Assembly (NCBI GenBank): GCA_023408075.1
Contig: JAEYKW010000006.1
Coordinates: forward strand, 200,906 to 264,905
Source: Bacillota bacterium
GTDB lineage: Bacteria > Bacillota > Clostridia > Christensenellales > SZUA-584
Reading direction: 5' to 3'
Length of the DNA: 64,000 nucleotides
Each line of letters opens with the position of its first letter. Position 1 is the first letter of the stretch. A program made the translations under genes and the position numbers. The notes under the pieces are model-generated. The model was given only the letters and a program-made list of their open reading frames with translations, was not told where the DNA came from and searched no databases. Of the stretch, positions 18,112-25,854 are shown in pieces.

Positions 18112-19038
18112 ATGGATAAACTGACCGACGTGCTTCAAATGATACTGCCCGTGGTGCTCGTGCTCGCAATCGGCATGGTCTGCCGCAAAAAAGGTATCGT
18201 GCAAAAGCAGGGCATCGCGGGGCTCAAGGCGCTTGTCGTCAATGTGACGCTGCCCGCCGTGCTTATCAAGGCGTTTTATACCGCTTCTTACGGGCTGGGC
18301 ATCGTAATCACCGCTTTGTCGATGTTTGCCGTCTGCCTCGCGGCCATGGGCATCGGGTTTGCGTTTAAAAAGCTGACCCGAACGCCGATGTCCACCGTGC
18401 CGTTCCTGTTTACGGGTTTTGAGGCGGGTATGCTCGGCTATGCGCTCTACACGCTGCTGTTTGGTGCCGACGCCGTTACCGATTTTGCGACGGTGGACTT
18501 AGGCCAGGTGCTTTTCGTATTTACCGTCTATTTAACTATGCTGAGCGGCAAATCGCGCAGCGCCAAATCCGTGATCAAAGGCATGGTGTCCTCCCCCGTC
18601 ATCATCTCAATTGCGGTGGGCGTCATACTCGGCGCGACCGGCCTTGCCGATGCCATCGGCGCGTCCGCTGCAGGCGATATCGTCATTCACGTGCTCGATT
18701 TTATTGCGGCACCCACCGCCGCCGTCATACTGTTTGTCGTGGGGTACGAATTGGAATTCAAAAAAGCCAAGATGGGGCTTGCGCTCAGTGTGGTATTCTC
18801 GCGTCTGGTCATGATGGCGGCGCTCGGCGCGCTCGTGCTGCTGGGCCTCAGTGCGCTGCTGCCCGTCAGCGAAACGCTCAAATGGGCCGTCGTTCTGATG
18901 TTCCTGCTGCCGCCGCCGTTTGTGCTGCCCATATTCGGCAAAAACGAGAACGAAGGCGCTTTCGTATCCGCGTCGCTTTCTCTTTCCACGCTGCTGTCTC
19001 TCGCGGCCTTCGCCGTGATTGCGGTATTAATTGTTTGA
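18112..19038 (+). CDS. AEC-family (auxin efflux carrier-like) transporter
   Basis: This 308-residue inner-membrane protein has about ten helices in two inverted five-helix halves, a layout shared by the AEC family (the MleP/MdcF type of carboxylate carriers). Recognisable features are LVVNVTLPAVLIKAF in helix 2 and the substrate-loop motif PPPFVLPIFG in the second half. It may move malate, malonate or another organic anion; the substrate is not shown by context. A strong CCGGAGGAC site precedes the ATG. It stands alone. Confidence 0.85.
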   Translation: MDKLTDVLQMILPVVLVLAIGMVCRKKGIVQKQGIAGLKALVVNVTLPAVLIKAFYTASYGLGIVITALSMFAVCLAAMGIGFAFKKLTRTPMSTVPFLFTGFEAGMLGYALYTLLFGADAVTDFATVDLGQVLFVFTVYLTMLSGKSRSAKSVIKGMVSSPVIISIAVGVILGATGLADAIGASAAGDIVIHVLDFIAAPTAAVILFVVGYELEFKKAKMGLALSVVFSRLVMMAALGALVLLGLSALLPVSETLKWAVVLMFLLPPPFVLPIFGKNENEGAFVSASLSLSTLLSLAAFAVIAVLIV

Positions 19039-19180
19039 CATTTGGTTTCTTTGGCACAATGCTATCTGGCTTTTGTTATGGCTGCCCCCACGGCAGACAT
19101 TGAAATCGTATTTTCGATATTGCTGACTGCTGAAAATAAAAGAATCAATGCCATGTAAGACCCCGCAGCCTTGGCCTTGG

Positions 19181-19564
19181 TCATTGTTTTTTCCTTTTCT
19201 TCAGCCACGGCGCAATCTCTCCGCGCCAAGCTCTGAGCAACGCGGCGATAATTAAAAACACCGCGAATATGATGCGCAGCGGATCTTCCTCAATCGCGGA
19301 GGCGAGCCAATACCCGCCCGCACCGCCAAACACGCCGAACAGCGTTAAAAAAAGCGCCGGCTTCACGCTCACGTTTTTCTGGCGGAAGTGAGACACCAGT
19401 GCGGCTGCCGCCATGGGTAAATAGGCAAACAACGTCATGCCTTGCGCTTCATGCTGCGAAATCCCCATAAAAAGCGTGAGCGCCGGAATCAGCACGATCC
19501 CTCCGCCAAGGCCCATACCGCCCACCACACCGAACAGCACGCCAAGCAGCGCAAACAGTATCAA
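19181..19564 (-). CDS. TSUP (TauE/SafE) half-transporter, second of a pair
   Basis: The 127-residue protein has four helices and the TSUP half-signature GVVGGMGLGGGIVLIPAL near its N-terminus. TauE/SafE proteins move sulfite, sulfonates or other small sulfur compounds. A full TSUP carrier has two such halves in about 250 residues; here each half is its own gene. Its ATG overlaps the stop of the upstream half by four bases (ATGA), so both are made in step and probably form a heterodimer. Confidence 0.82.
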   Translation of the reverse strand: MILFALLGVLFGVVGGMGLGGGIVLIPALTLFMGISQHEAQGMTLFAYLPMAAAALVSHFRQKNVSVKPALFLTLFGVFGGAGGYWLASAIEEDPLRIIFAVFLIIAALLRAWRGEIAPWLKKRKKQ

Positions 19565-19911
19565 AACAGCATCCTCACCCCCGCCGCCAGCATCAGCAGC
19601 GTGAATATATTGTTAAGCAGCCGTACGCCCACGCGCTTTAAGCAGTATGCGCCGAGCAGCCCGCCCGCCGCCGCGCCGCCGCACAGCCACAAGGTGCTTG
19701 GCAGCGGCACATAGCCCCCCGCCGTATACAGCACGGCCGACACGGCGGAAATAGGAAAAATGACTGCAAGCGAAGTGGCATGCGCTTTCTTTTCTTCAAT
19801 GCCCAACCGCTCCAGCCCTTCCACAACGGCAACGCCGCCGCCCGAACCGAACAACCCTGCCGCAAAGCCAGACACAGCCCCAACTGCGGCGCTTTTGACT
19901 CCTTTTTTCAT
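19561..19911 (-). CDS. TSUP (TauE/SafE) half-transporter, first of a pair
   Basis: The 116-residue protein has the TSUP half-signature SGFAAGLFGSGGGVAVV followed by three further helices. The start at 19911 is preferred, since GGAGGATGG lies just upstream; an in-frame ATG at 19995 would add a non-hydrophobic 28-residue extension. It overlaps the second half by four bases. Together they probably make one membrane transporter; the substrate is unknown. Confidence 0.82.
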   Translation of the reverse strand: MKKGVKSAAVGAVSGFAAGLFGSGGGVAVVEGLERLGIEEKKAHATSLAVIFPISAVSAVLYTAGGYVPLPSTLWLCGGAAAGGLLGAYCLKRVGVRLLNNIFTLLMLAAGVRMLF

Positions 19912-20044
19912 CGTCCATCCTCCGCCGTTATTTTTCTCCGGTGGTTGTTTCAATATTCGCAGGGCGTTTAAATATAAAACAGCAAAGCTTAACATAGATT
20001 TATCTTATGACCGTAGGCTTTGCTGCTATAATGAATAAGACGAT

Positions 20045-20143
20045 ATGATAAAGGTGCTGAACTTGAAGAACGAAGACGATAATTCCGCTCTCATACAAGC
20101 AGCCTGCAACTCTCATAAAAAGTTGATGCTTTTCGCCGCCTAA
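20045..20143 (+). CDS. Possible 32-residue small ORF upstream of the PhoH gene
   Basis: An open frame starts at ATG 20045; a second possible start is the TTG at 20063, with AAAGGTG before it. It follows a TATAAT box (20026-20031) and ends at TAA 20141, directly before a short hairpin (TCGCCG/CGGCGA) with a T-rich tail. The product would be a short charged peptide (MIKVLNLKNEDDNSALIQAA...). This could be a leader peptide or a chance frame; conservation would decide. Confidence 0.3.
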   Translation: MIKVLNLKNEDDNSALIQAACNSHKKLMLFAA

Positions 20144-20187
20144 AAAACGGCGATTTATTTTTTTACTCAAAAGGGGGCTAAATTCAC

Positions 20188-21558
20188 GTGAACAGGCAGG
20201 AAAACAGAAAAAATTATGTGCTTGATACCAATGTCCTGATGCATGATCCGTGGTGCTTCAAAAACTTTGTCGGCAATGATGTGTACATACCCGTCACGGT
20301 GCTCGAAGAGCTCGACCACTTGAAGACGCGCGACGGACTGCCCGGCTATCAGGCGCGCGAGGCCGTGCGCACGCTGCACCGCACGATAGACGGCTGCGGC
20401 CGCCAGTATGTGAACAGCGGTATCGCGCTTGAAAACGGCATTATGCTGCGGGTCACATACTCCGAATCCGCAGACAGGCGCTTTCCATTCGGCGAAGACA
20501 AAAACGACAACCATATTCTCGCCTGCGCGCTGCAGCTCAAAGAGTATCATCCCGACGGGGAAACGATACTCGTCTCCAAGGACGTATGCCTGAGGATCAA
20601 AGCGGAAATCTGCGGCATCACCTCGCAGGATTATGAAACGGACAAAATCAAAACCGACGAACTGTATAGCGGCCAAAGGGCGCTGAGCCTCTCGGAAAAA
20701 AACGTTAGCAGCATCTATTCGGGCGGTGCGAAGCCGCCGAGGGGCGCCGACCTTTTGCCCAACGAGTTCGCCATGATCACGGCGCAGACGCAAGACGAAG
20801 ACCCCATCATCACGCGATACGACGGCAGCCGCCTCGTTCCGCTCCGGTATGAAAACTTTTCGGCATGGGGCTTAAAGCCGATCAATACCGAGCAGGTGAT
20901 GGCTTTTGAGCTGCTGATGGATCCCGCCGTCTCATTTGTATCGATCACGGGCGGCGCGGGCAGCGGCAAAACGGTGCTCGCCACTGCGGTCGCGCTCGAA
21001 AAGGTGCTCGAACAGCGCGAATACCGCAAGATCGTATTCGTGCGGCCCACCGTGCCTGCCGGCAACGACATCGGCTATCTGCCCGGCACCGAGGAAGAAA
21101 AACTGCGGCCTTGGATGGGCAGCTTTTATGACGCAATCGACTTTCTGATGTCGTCCGACAAGGACGGCGGCCGCGTGAAGCGGGCAAAACGCGTGGAAGA
21201 CGGCTTTCAGGTGGAGCAGTTCATCGACGATTTCCGGCGTCGCGGCATATTTGAGATCAAGTCGTTCACTTACATGCGCGGGCGGACGATCACGGATGCC
21301 ATCGTGATTGTTGACGAGGCGCAGGAGATTACGCCGCATCTTGCGAAGCTCATGCTCACGCGGGCGGGCAAGAACTCCAAATTCATATTCCTCGGCGATC
21401 CGTCCGACAACCAAATCGATAACGTGCTGGTTGATTCCAAATCCAACGGTCTTGTATATGTGGTGGAACGCATGAAGAACCACGCCATCACGGGCCACAT
21501 CACATTGAAGCAGGTGGAGCGTAGCGGGCTTGCGTCTCTCGCCGAAAAGAATCTCTGA
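20188..21558 (+). CDS. PIN-PhoH family ATPase/ribonuclease
   Basis: This 456-residue cytoplasmic protein fuses an N-terminal PIN nuclease domain (about residues 9-145, with Asp13 in VLDTNVLM and acidic LEELDHLK) to a C-terminal PhoH ATPase domain. The ATPase has a Walker A motif GGAGSGKT (residues 255-262) and a Walker B motif VIVDEAQE. This is the YlaK/PhoH2 architecture; characterised PhoH2 proteins are RNA helicase-nucleases. Translation starts at GTG with AAGGGGG 9 bases upstream. It is followed by its own terminator. The RNA target is unknown. Confidence 0.9.
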   Translation: MNRQENRKNYVLDTNVLMHDPWCFKNFVGNDVYIPVTVLEELDHLKTRDGLPGYQAREAVRTLHRTIDGCGRQYVNSGIALENGIMLRVTYSESADRRFPFGEDKNDNHILACALQLKEYHPDGETILVSKDVCLRIKAEICGITSQDYETDKIKTDELYSGQRALSLSEKNVSSIYSGGAKPPRGADLLPNEFAMITAQTQDEDPIITRYDGSRLVPLRYENFSAWGLKPINTEQVMAFELLMDPAVSFVSITGGAGSGKTVLATAVALEKVLEQREYRKIVFVRPTVPAGNDIGYLPGTEEEKLRPWMGSFYDAIDFLMSSDKDGGRVKRAKRVEDGFQVEQFIDDFRRRGIFEIKSFTYMRGRTITDAIVIVDEAQEITPHLAKLMLTRAGKNSKFIFLGDPSDNQIDNVLVDSKSNGLVYVVERMKNHAITGHITLKQVERSGLASLAEKNL

Positions 21559-21616
21559 GCAATCAGGCCTTGGGCTTTTTATTCCTCCTTCATTCCAAAA
21601 TCCTTTTCAGCAGCAG

Positions 21617-21645
21617 GAGCGGCCTCCGGCCGCTCTTGTTGTTTG
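21617..21645 (+). terminator. Intrinsic terminator of the PhoH gene
   Basis: A perfect 8-base stem GAGCGGCC / GGCCGCTC with a three-base loop is followed by a T-rich tract, 58 bases after the stop codon. Confidence 0.75.
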
Positions 21646-21699
21646 TTCAGTGGTTTTGTACCCGCAACCGAGTTGTCTGCCGCCGATTACCGATATTTG

Positions 21700-21728
21700 T
21701 TGATTTTTGTATATCTTCCAGTTATTAT
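21700..21728 (+). promoter_or_regulatory. Sigma-A promoter of the lipoprotein gene
   Basis: TTGATT (21700-21705) and TATTAT (21723-21728) are spaced by 17 bases, 41 bases before the lipoprotein start. Confidence 0.6.
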
Positions 21729-21769
21729 GTTTATATGCTTTTATTCGGCGGACAAAGGGGAAAACAGAT

Positions 21770-22303
21770 ATGAAGAAGGCCGTTACATTGTTTTTTACTA
21801 TACTCATTCTATCCACGCTGACCGCATGCAACGTCAGCTACACCGAAGACTGGAAAGCCTCCAAGGATGTCGTCAGCACCGACGGTATACTGCAGTTGAC
21901 GGTTCCAGAAAGCTATGCCGAGGTCGGCAACCTCAGTGATGTGGCTAATCTTCAGGTGATGAACAAAAAGGATTATAAATTCACCATGGTCATTGCCGAA
22001 TCAAAATCGGATATCGACGATTCGTTTACGCTGAATGATTACTATGAATCCGTTTCTCAGTTAATGGCAGGCAATATCGAATCGGCTGAATTATCGGATG
22101 CCGAATCCGTTACCATCGGTGATTACGATGCTCTGCAGTTTACCATATCGGGCATGTCTACAAATGTAAAAATCAAATTTCTGGTGACTCTTGTTGAAAC
22201 CGATTTGGGCTTTTACCAAATCATTTCATGGACGATGCAATACATGTATTATGATTACGAAGCCACATTTAAAAAAATTGCAGAATCGTTCACGGAGCTG
22301 TAA
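21770..22303 (+). CDS. Secreted lipoprotein of unknown function
   Basis: The 177-residue product has a signal peptide ending in a lipobox, LSTLTAC, so it is probably tethered to the outer face of the membrane. The mature part is acidic with a mixed alpha/beta pattern and ends KKIAESFTEL; the general look is of a PsbP-like fold, but no family is firmly recognised. AAAGGGG lies 9 bases before the ATG. It has its own promoter and no clear partner gene. Confidence 0.72.
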   Translation: MKKAVTLFFTILILSTLTACNVSYTEDWKASKDVVSTDGILQLTVPESYAEVGNLSDVANLQVMNKKDYKFTMVIAESKSDIDDSFTLNDYYESVSQLMAGNIESAELSDAESVTIGDYDALQFTISGMSTNVKIKFLVTLVETDLGFYQIISWTMQYMYYDYEATFKKIAESFTEL

Positions 22304-22355
22304 AAAAGCCAGACAAAGAGCTTCCGGTGTGAAGCTCTCAGAGTGTCATAAAAGC

Positions 22356-22470
22356 CTCTTATCGTGGCCCCCTCTGACGAGGGGGCTGTCACCGATAGGT
22401 GACTGGGGGAGAGAAAATGGCCTAACCCCCTCCAGCACTTGTGCCGCTTCCCGGGCCACCATTAGGGCAG
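22356..22470 (+). repeat. Dispersed repeat, family A, copy 1
   Basis: The stretch starting TTATCGTGGCCCCCTCTGACGA, with internal CTGTCACCGATAGG and GTGACTGGGGGAGAG, recurs in inverted orientation at 58356-58493. It contains nested inverted repeats and no coding frame. A degenerate related piece follows at about 22590-22630. Nothing else is seen in 22471-22660 apart from a small TGCGCCGT/ACGGCGCA stem (22497-22522). Confidence 0.7.
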
Positions 22471-22663
22471 TTATTTGAGCATTAGCATGAGACGCTTGCG
22501 CCGTCGGGCTCCTTACGGCGCAATGGAAGACATGACAGAAACGGGGCTTTCATCAAGCTGACCCCCAAAAAACATTTTTAATGGCTCCCTCATTGAGAAA
22601 CCGTCATCGGAAGGTGATTGGAGCAGAGCAAATAGCTTAAAATTGCAGTACGTGCGATCAACA

Positions 22664-22691
22664 CAAAAGCAGGCAGCAAGTGCTGCCCGCT
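22664..22691 (-). terminator. Intrinsic terminator of the Cache-CheW gene
   Basis: On the minus strand an 11-base stem AGCGGGCAGCA / TGCTGCCTGCT (one G-T pair) is followed by TTTTG, 23 bases after the stop codon. Confidence 0.78.
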
Positions 22692-22714
22692 TTGCTAATT
22701 ATATGCACTCTCTT

Positions 22715-25303
22715 TTACGCGCTCTTCTCCTCGTTCATTTTCTCGAGTATCGCCAGAATCTCTTCCCAGTCGTATCCCGCCTGATCCTTCTGGAGCTTGG
22801 TTAAAAGCGACATGTGATTGAGCACCAGCACATTGCAGTCCTTCTCACCGCGAACGCTCAATATTCCCGCGACGGACGATGCGCCGCCAAACTCCGGCAC
22901 CGGCCTGATGTCTTCCGCGTTGACCTCCAGCACACTGCTGAGCTCGTCCACCTCCAGCGCCATAAACACATCTTCCCCGGGCTTAATAATCAGCAGATGG
23001 CCGCCGGGCTGCTGATTCTCGGCGCCTTTAAACAGCATGTGCGTATCCACAACGGCGATATATTCGCCGCGGTAGCAGAGCGCGCCGCGTATCATCGCGT
23101 TGGAATCCGGCAGCGGTATCACCTCGCTTGAGTCGGTCGCTTCATACACCACTTCCTGCTCCAGCGCGAACAGCTGCCCGTTCACGTAAAATGCCACAAG
23201 CTTGTCGTGCGCCGCATTGATTTTCAGCGAGATATCCCTCTGCTCAATCAGCGCATTGTCCTGCACAGCAACACCCGCTTCGCTGGCCTCATCGGTCAGC
23301 TTTACGAACACAAACGCGAGCACATCGTTAACATAACCGTCCGTGCTTTTGTATTCGCGGTAGCTCGCGGAGCAGGCGCATCCCACAGCGAAATAGCTGC
23401 CGTTGTAAACAAGTATTTCCCTGCGCACCTCTCCGTGCTTCACATCGAACCACGCACCCGGCAGCTTAAGCGTCTCCCCGACAATCTGTTCGCCCGTGGA
23501 AGATATCACGCTGCCCTTGCGGTCGGTGAATACCGCGAACGTATCCTTCTTGGATTTGAGTGCGTCGCCGAGCATGGCGGAAAACTCGAATTCACTGTCG
23601 AAAACGATGCCGATGCCGCCCACCACACGGTTAGAGGTTTTGATATCCGTCACCGAAGCACTGTAAATGTACGTGTGCTTTCCGTCATACAGCGGCGTCT
23701 CTTCAAACGGTGATACGAAATATTTCTCCGGCTTTGCGTTGGAGAGCGTGCTGTGGATATAGGCGCTGCTCAGCGTCGTTCCCACATCTCGCCGATATTC
23801 GGGGTTCGAAACCGCCACAATACGGCCTGTCTTGTCATAGAGAAACAGATTGCTGTACACCGTATACAGGCTGTGGATATAGGCGAGAATCTTGGTCAGC
23901 CTTGCCTGATCCTTATCGCTGATCGCGTCCTGCGCGAGCACCGACCGGAAAGTGGAGTTGAGCACCCACCAACGGCAGTCGTTGGCGCGCTCGTACAAAT
24001 TGCGGTCCATAATGTCGATGCACAGCGAGGCGAGAAATCCCGCATCCAAAAGGCTTGTGGAAATCACAGTCGAAAACAGATCGGCCACCGATTTTTTAAA
24101 CAGGCTGCTCGTCCCCGCACCAATCTTGCCGATATTGTTGAGTATGGGCTTGAGCCTTGATAACTCCTCATCCTTAACGCCCTCTTTGTCGATAAGCTGT
24201 CCGTTGTAAACGATGCGCTTCAACGATTTATTGATCGTCTGCGTCTGAACAATGATCTCGTTGAGGGCTGTGGAAAACGAATCCGCCTTGCTCATCAGCG
24301 CACCCACAATGCCGCTGCCGATACCCTGCAGCTCAGATTTTTCTTTGAACGCGAGGTGCAGCGGCTGCATCACCATGCCGCGCCATCCGAGGCCGTAATA
24401 GTCCTGATAGCCCTGTGTGGGCACGGTCTTAACGATGTACGCCATACCCCGGTAATACACGATGCCGTTCTGGCCTTCTTCCACCGTTTCCACGGCAATC
24501 CCCGTCGGCACATGGTTTTCGTCGTTGCTCGCAATCACCGTGTTGTTTTCGTCCACAATCAGAATCGCCGACCCGTCATAGTCCGTCGAGAGCTTTTTAA
24601 ATATCAGGTCCATCTCGTTCTCAAAGCGGAAGCACAGGCAAATCACGCCGATCACCTCGCCCGACTCCTCCGCATAGATACGGCTCGTAAACATATGCGC
24701 CTTCTTTCTGGCCGCCTGAAGCGGGGACGGCGCAAACAGCTCAAAAAAGGCCTCCGCCGATTCGAGCGTTTTGGTCACGTTGGGCGCGTCGATCTTCTTG
24801 CCGAGTATCTTGTTGTTTTTGTCGAGATTGGCGAGCACGGTGCGGTTCTTATCGAGTATAATGATCTCTTCGTACACGGAGTATTTCGCCACATACTCGC
24901 GCAGGCGCGCCACAATCCGTTCGCGGGCGCTCTGATCCTTTCCGTTCAGTGCCACGAACGTACGTATATCATCGTCCGTCGCAAGGAACCCCACATCCGC
25001 TGTGCGTTCGTATAGATTGCGGATCAGCACGTCCACCGCGACCTGCGCCTTGGAAAGCAGCTTTTGATCCATTTTGTTGAGCGTTTCGGTCACCAGCGTA
25101 TCGACGAGCTGCTGCTGCAGATTGTCGAAGCTGTCCTGTGTGGCCGTCATGGTGGGAATCAGCGTTTTGCTCTGATACGGACAGTTGATCTCGCACAGGA
25201 GCTTGATGTTCTCCCACTGGTCGTTGAGCGACGTGATACGGGCCTTGCATTTGGCCACATCACCCATGTAGCTTAAATAATCGTTCTTCTTGTAGATGAC
25301 CAT
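22715..25303 (-). CDS. Soluble double-Cache sensor with C-terminal CheW domain
   Basis: This 862-residue protein contains two PAS-like Cache/PDC sensor regions, each followed by signs of a ligand-sensing fold: about residues 90-330 (EEIIILDKNRTVLANLDK) and about 450-680 (NLFLYDKTGRIVAVSNPE). A CheW domain occupies about residues 715-862 (LVAFYVNGQLFALEQE, GALCYRGEYIAVVDT). There is no signal peptide, membrane helix, HAMP or methyl-accepting domain, so the sensor regions appear to be cytosolic. The start at 25303 follows AAGGAGGTG; upstream extension lacks a binding site. A CheW domain would couple ligand state to the CheA kinase and receptor arrays. The architecture is unusual because Cache domains are normally extracellular. 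Confidence 0.8.
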   Translation of the reverse strand: MVIYKKNDYLSYMGDVAKCKARITSLNDQWENIKLLCEINCPYQSKTLIPTMTATQDSFDNLQQQLVDTLVTETLNKMDQKLLSKAQVAVDVLIRNLYERTADVGFLATDDDIRTFVALNGKDQSARERIVARLREYVAKYSVYEEIIILDKNRTVLANLDKNNKILGKKIDAPNVTKTLESAEAFFELFAPSPLQAARKKAHMFTSRIYAEESGEVIGVICLCFRFENEMDLIFKKLSTDYDGSAILIVDENNTVIASNDENHVPTGIAVETVEEGQNGIVYYRGMAYIVKTVPTQGYQDYYGLGWRGMVMQPLHLAFKEKSELQGIGSGIVGALMSKADSFSTALNEIIVQTQTINKSLKRIVYNGQLIDKEGVKDEELSRLKPILNNIGKIGAGTSSLFKKSVADLFSTVISTSLLDAGFLASLCIDIMDRNLYERANDCRWWVLNSTFRSVLAQDAISDKDQARLTKILAYIHSLYTVYSNLFLYDKTGRIVAVSNPEYRRDVGTTLSSAYIHSTLSNAKPEKYFVSPFEETPLYDGKHTYIYSASVTDIKTSNRVVGGIGIVFDSEFEFSAMLGDALKSKKDTFAVFTDRKGSVISSTGEQIVGETLKLPGAWFDVKHGEVRREILVYNGSYFAVGCACSASYREYKSTDGYVNDVLAFVFVKLTDEASEAGVAVQDNALIEQRDISLKINAAHDKLVAFYVNGQLFALEQEVVYEATDSSEVIPLPDSNAMIRGALCYRGEYIAVVDTHMLFKGAENQQPGGHLLIIKPGEDVFMALEVDELSSVLEVNAEDIRPVPEFGGASSVAGILSVRGEKDCNVLVLNHMSLLTKLQKDQAGYDWEEILAILEKMNEEKSA

Positions 25304-25383
25304 TTTCGGCACCTCCTTGATATAGATAAAAGCTTTTGACTTGAAATCACAAAACAGGTTGCATCCGCCGCTCAAAGTCCGGC

Positions 25384-25491
25384 AATCATACATTTTATGT
25401 ATGATTAGAATAAAAACGCCTTAAATGATATATTAAGGCGTCATCGCTTCATATTTTGTTGTATTGTAGCACAAAAAAGCATATATTGCAA
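25384..25491 (-). promoter_or_regulatory. Promoter, early terminator and palindrome before the Cache-CheW gene
   Basis: On the minus strand TTGCAA (25486-25491) and TACAAT (25463-25468) are spaced by 17 bases. About 15 bases after the likely start point lies a stem CGCCTTAA / TTAAGGCG (25417-25440) followed by TTTTT, which looks like an intrinsic terminator inside the leader. Closer to the gene is a perfect palindrome, AATCATACAT-N3-ATGTATGATT (25384-25406). Together they suggest regulated read-through or a regulator site. Confidence 0.55.
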
Positions 25492-25854
25492 CTTTTTTTG
25501 CAAGTTTGATTTTTGTATTATTCATTTTTTGGCTGGGATATCCACTAATTTTTAATGCTTTTTATAATAGAACCCAGCCGAATGCATTTTTCCTTCGTTA
25601 CCGGCGCAAAACAATCATGGCTCACTCATACGGTTGCGATTGCTTTTCCGACAGATTGAGCGCATCGTTTTATCGCCGAGACGGAACGCTCTGCAAAGAA
25701 TTTTCATCTATATATTCCATACAGGCGGCCTGCTCTTGACAAATTCCCTTCAGCACTGTTTGAATGGAGCAAAACAGGTCAATAAGTATAGCATGCCGCT
25801 GTATAAATATCGCAACCGCTTATATATCCCGGCCGGTAAAGGAGATGCTTTCAC
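25492..25854. other. Divergent intergenic region, no gene recognised
   Basis: No convincing gene, tRNA or known riboswitch was found between the Cache-CheW promoter and the first subtilase. A TTGACA at 25736 lacks a good -10 partner. AAAGGAG precedes the subtilase ATG by about 9 bases. Confidence 0.4.
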
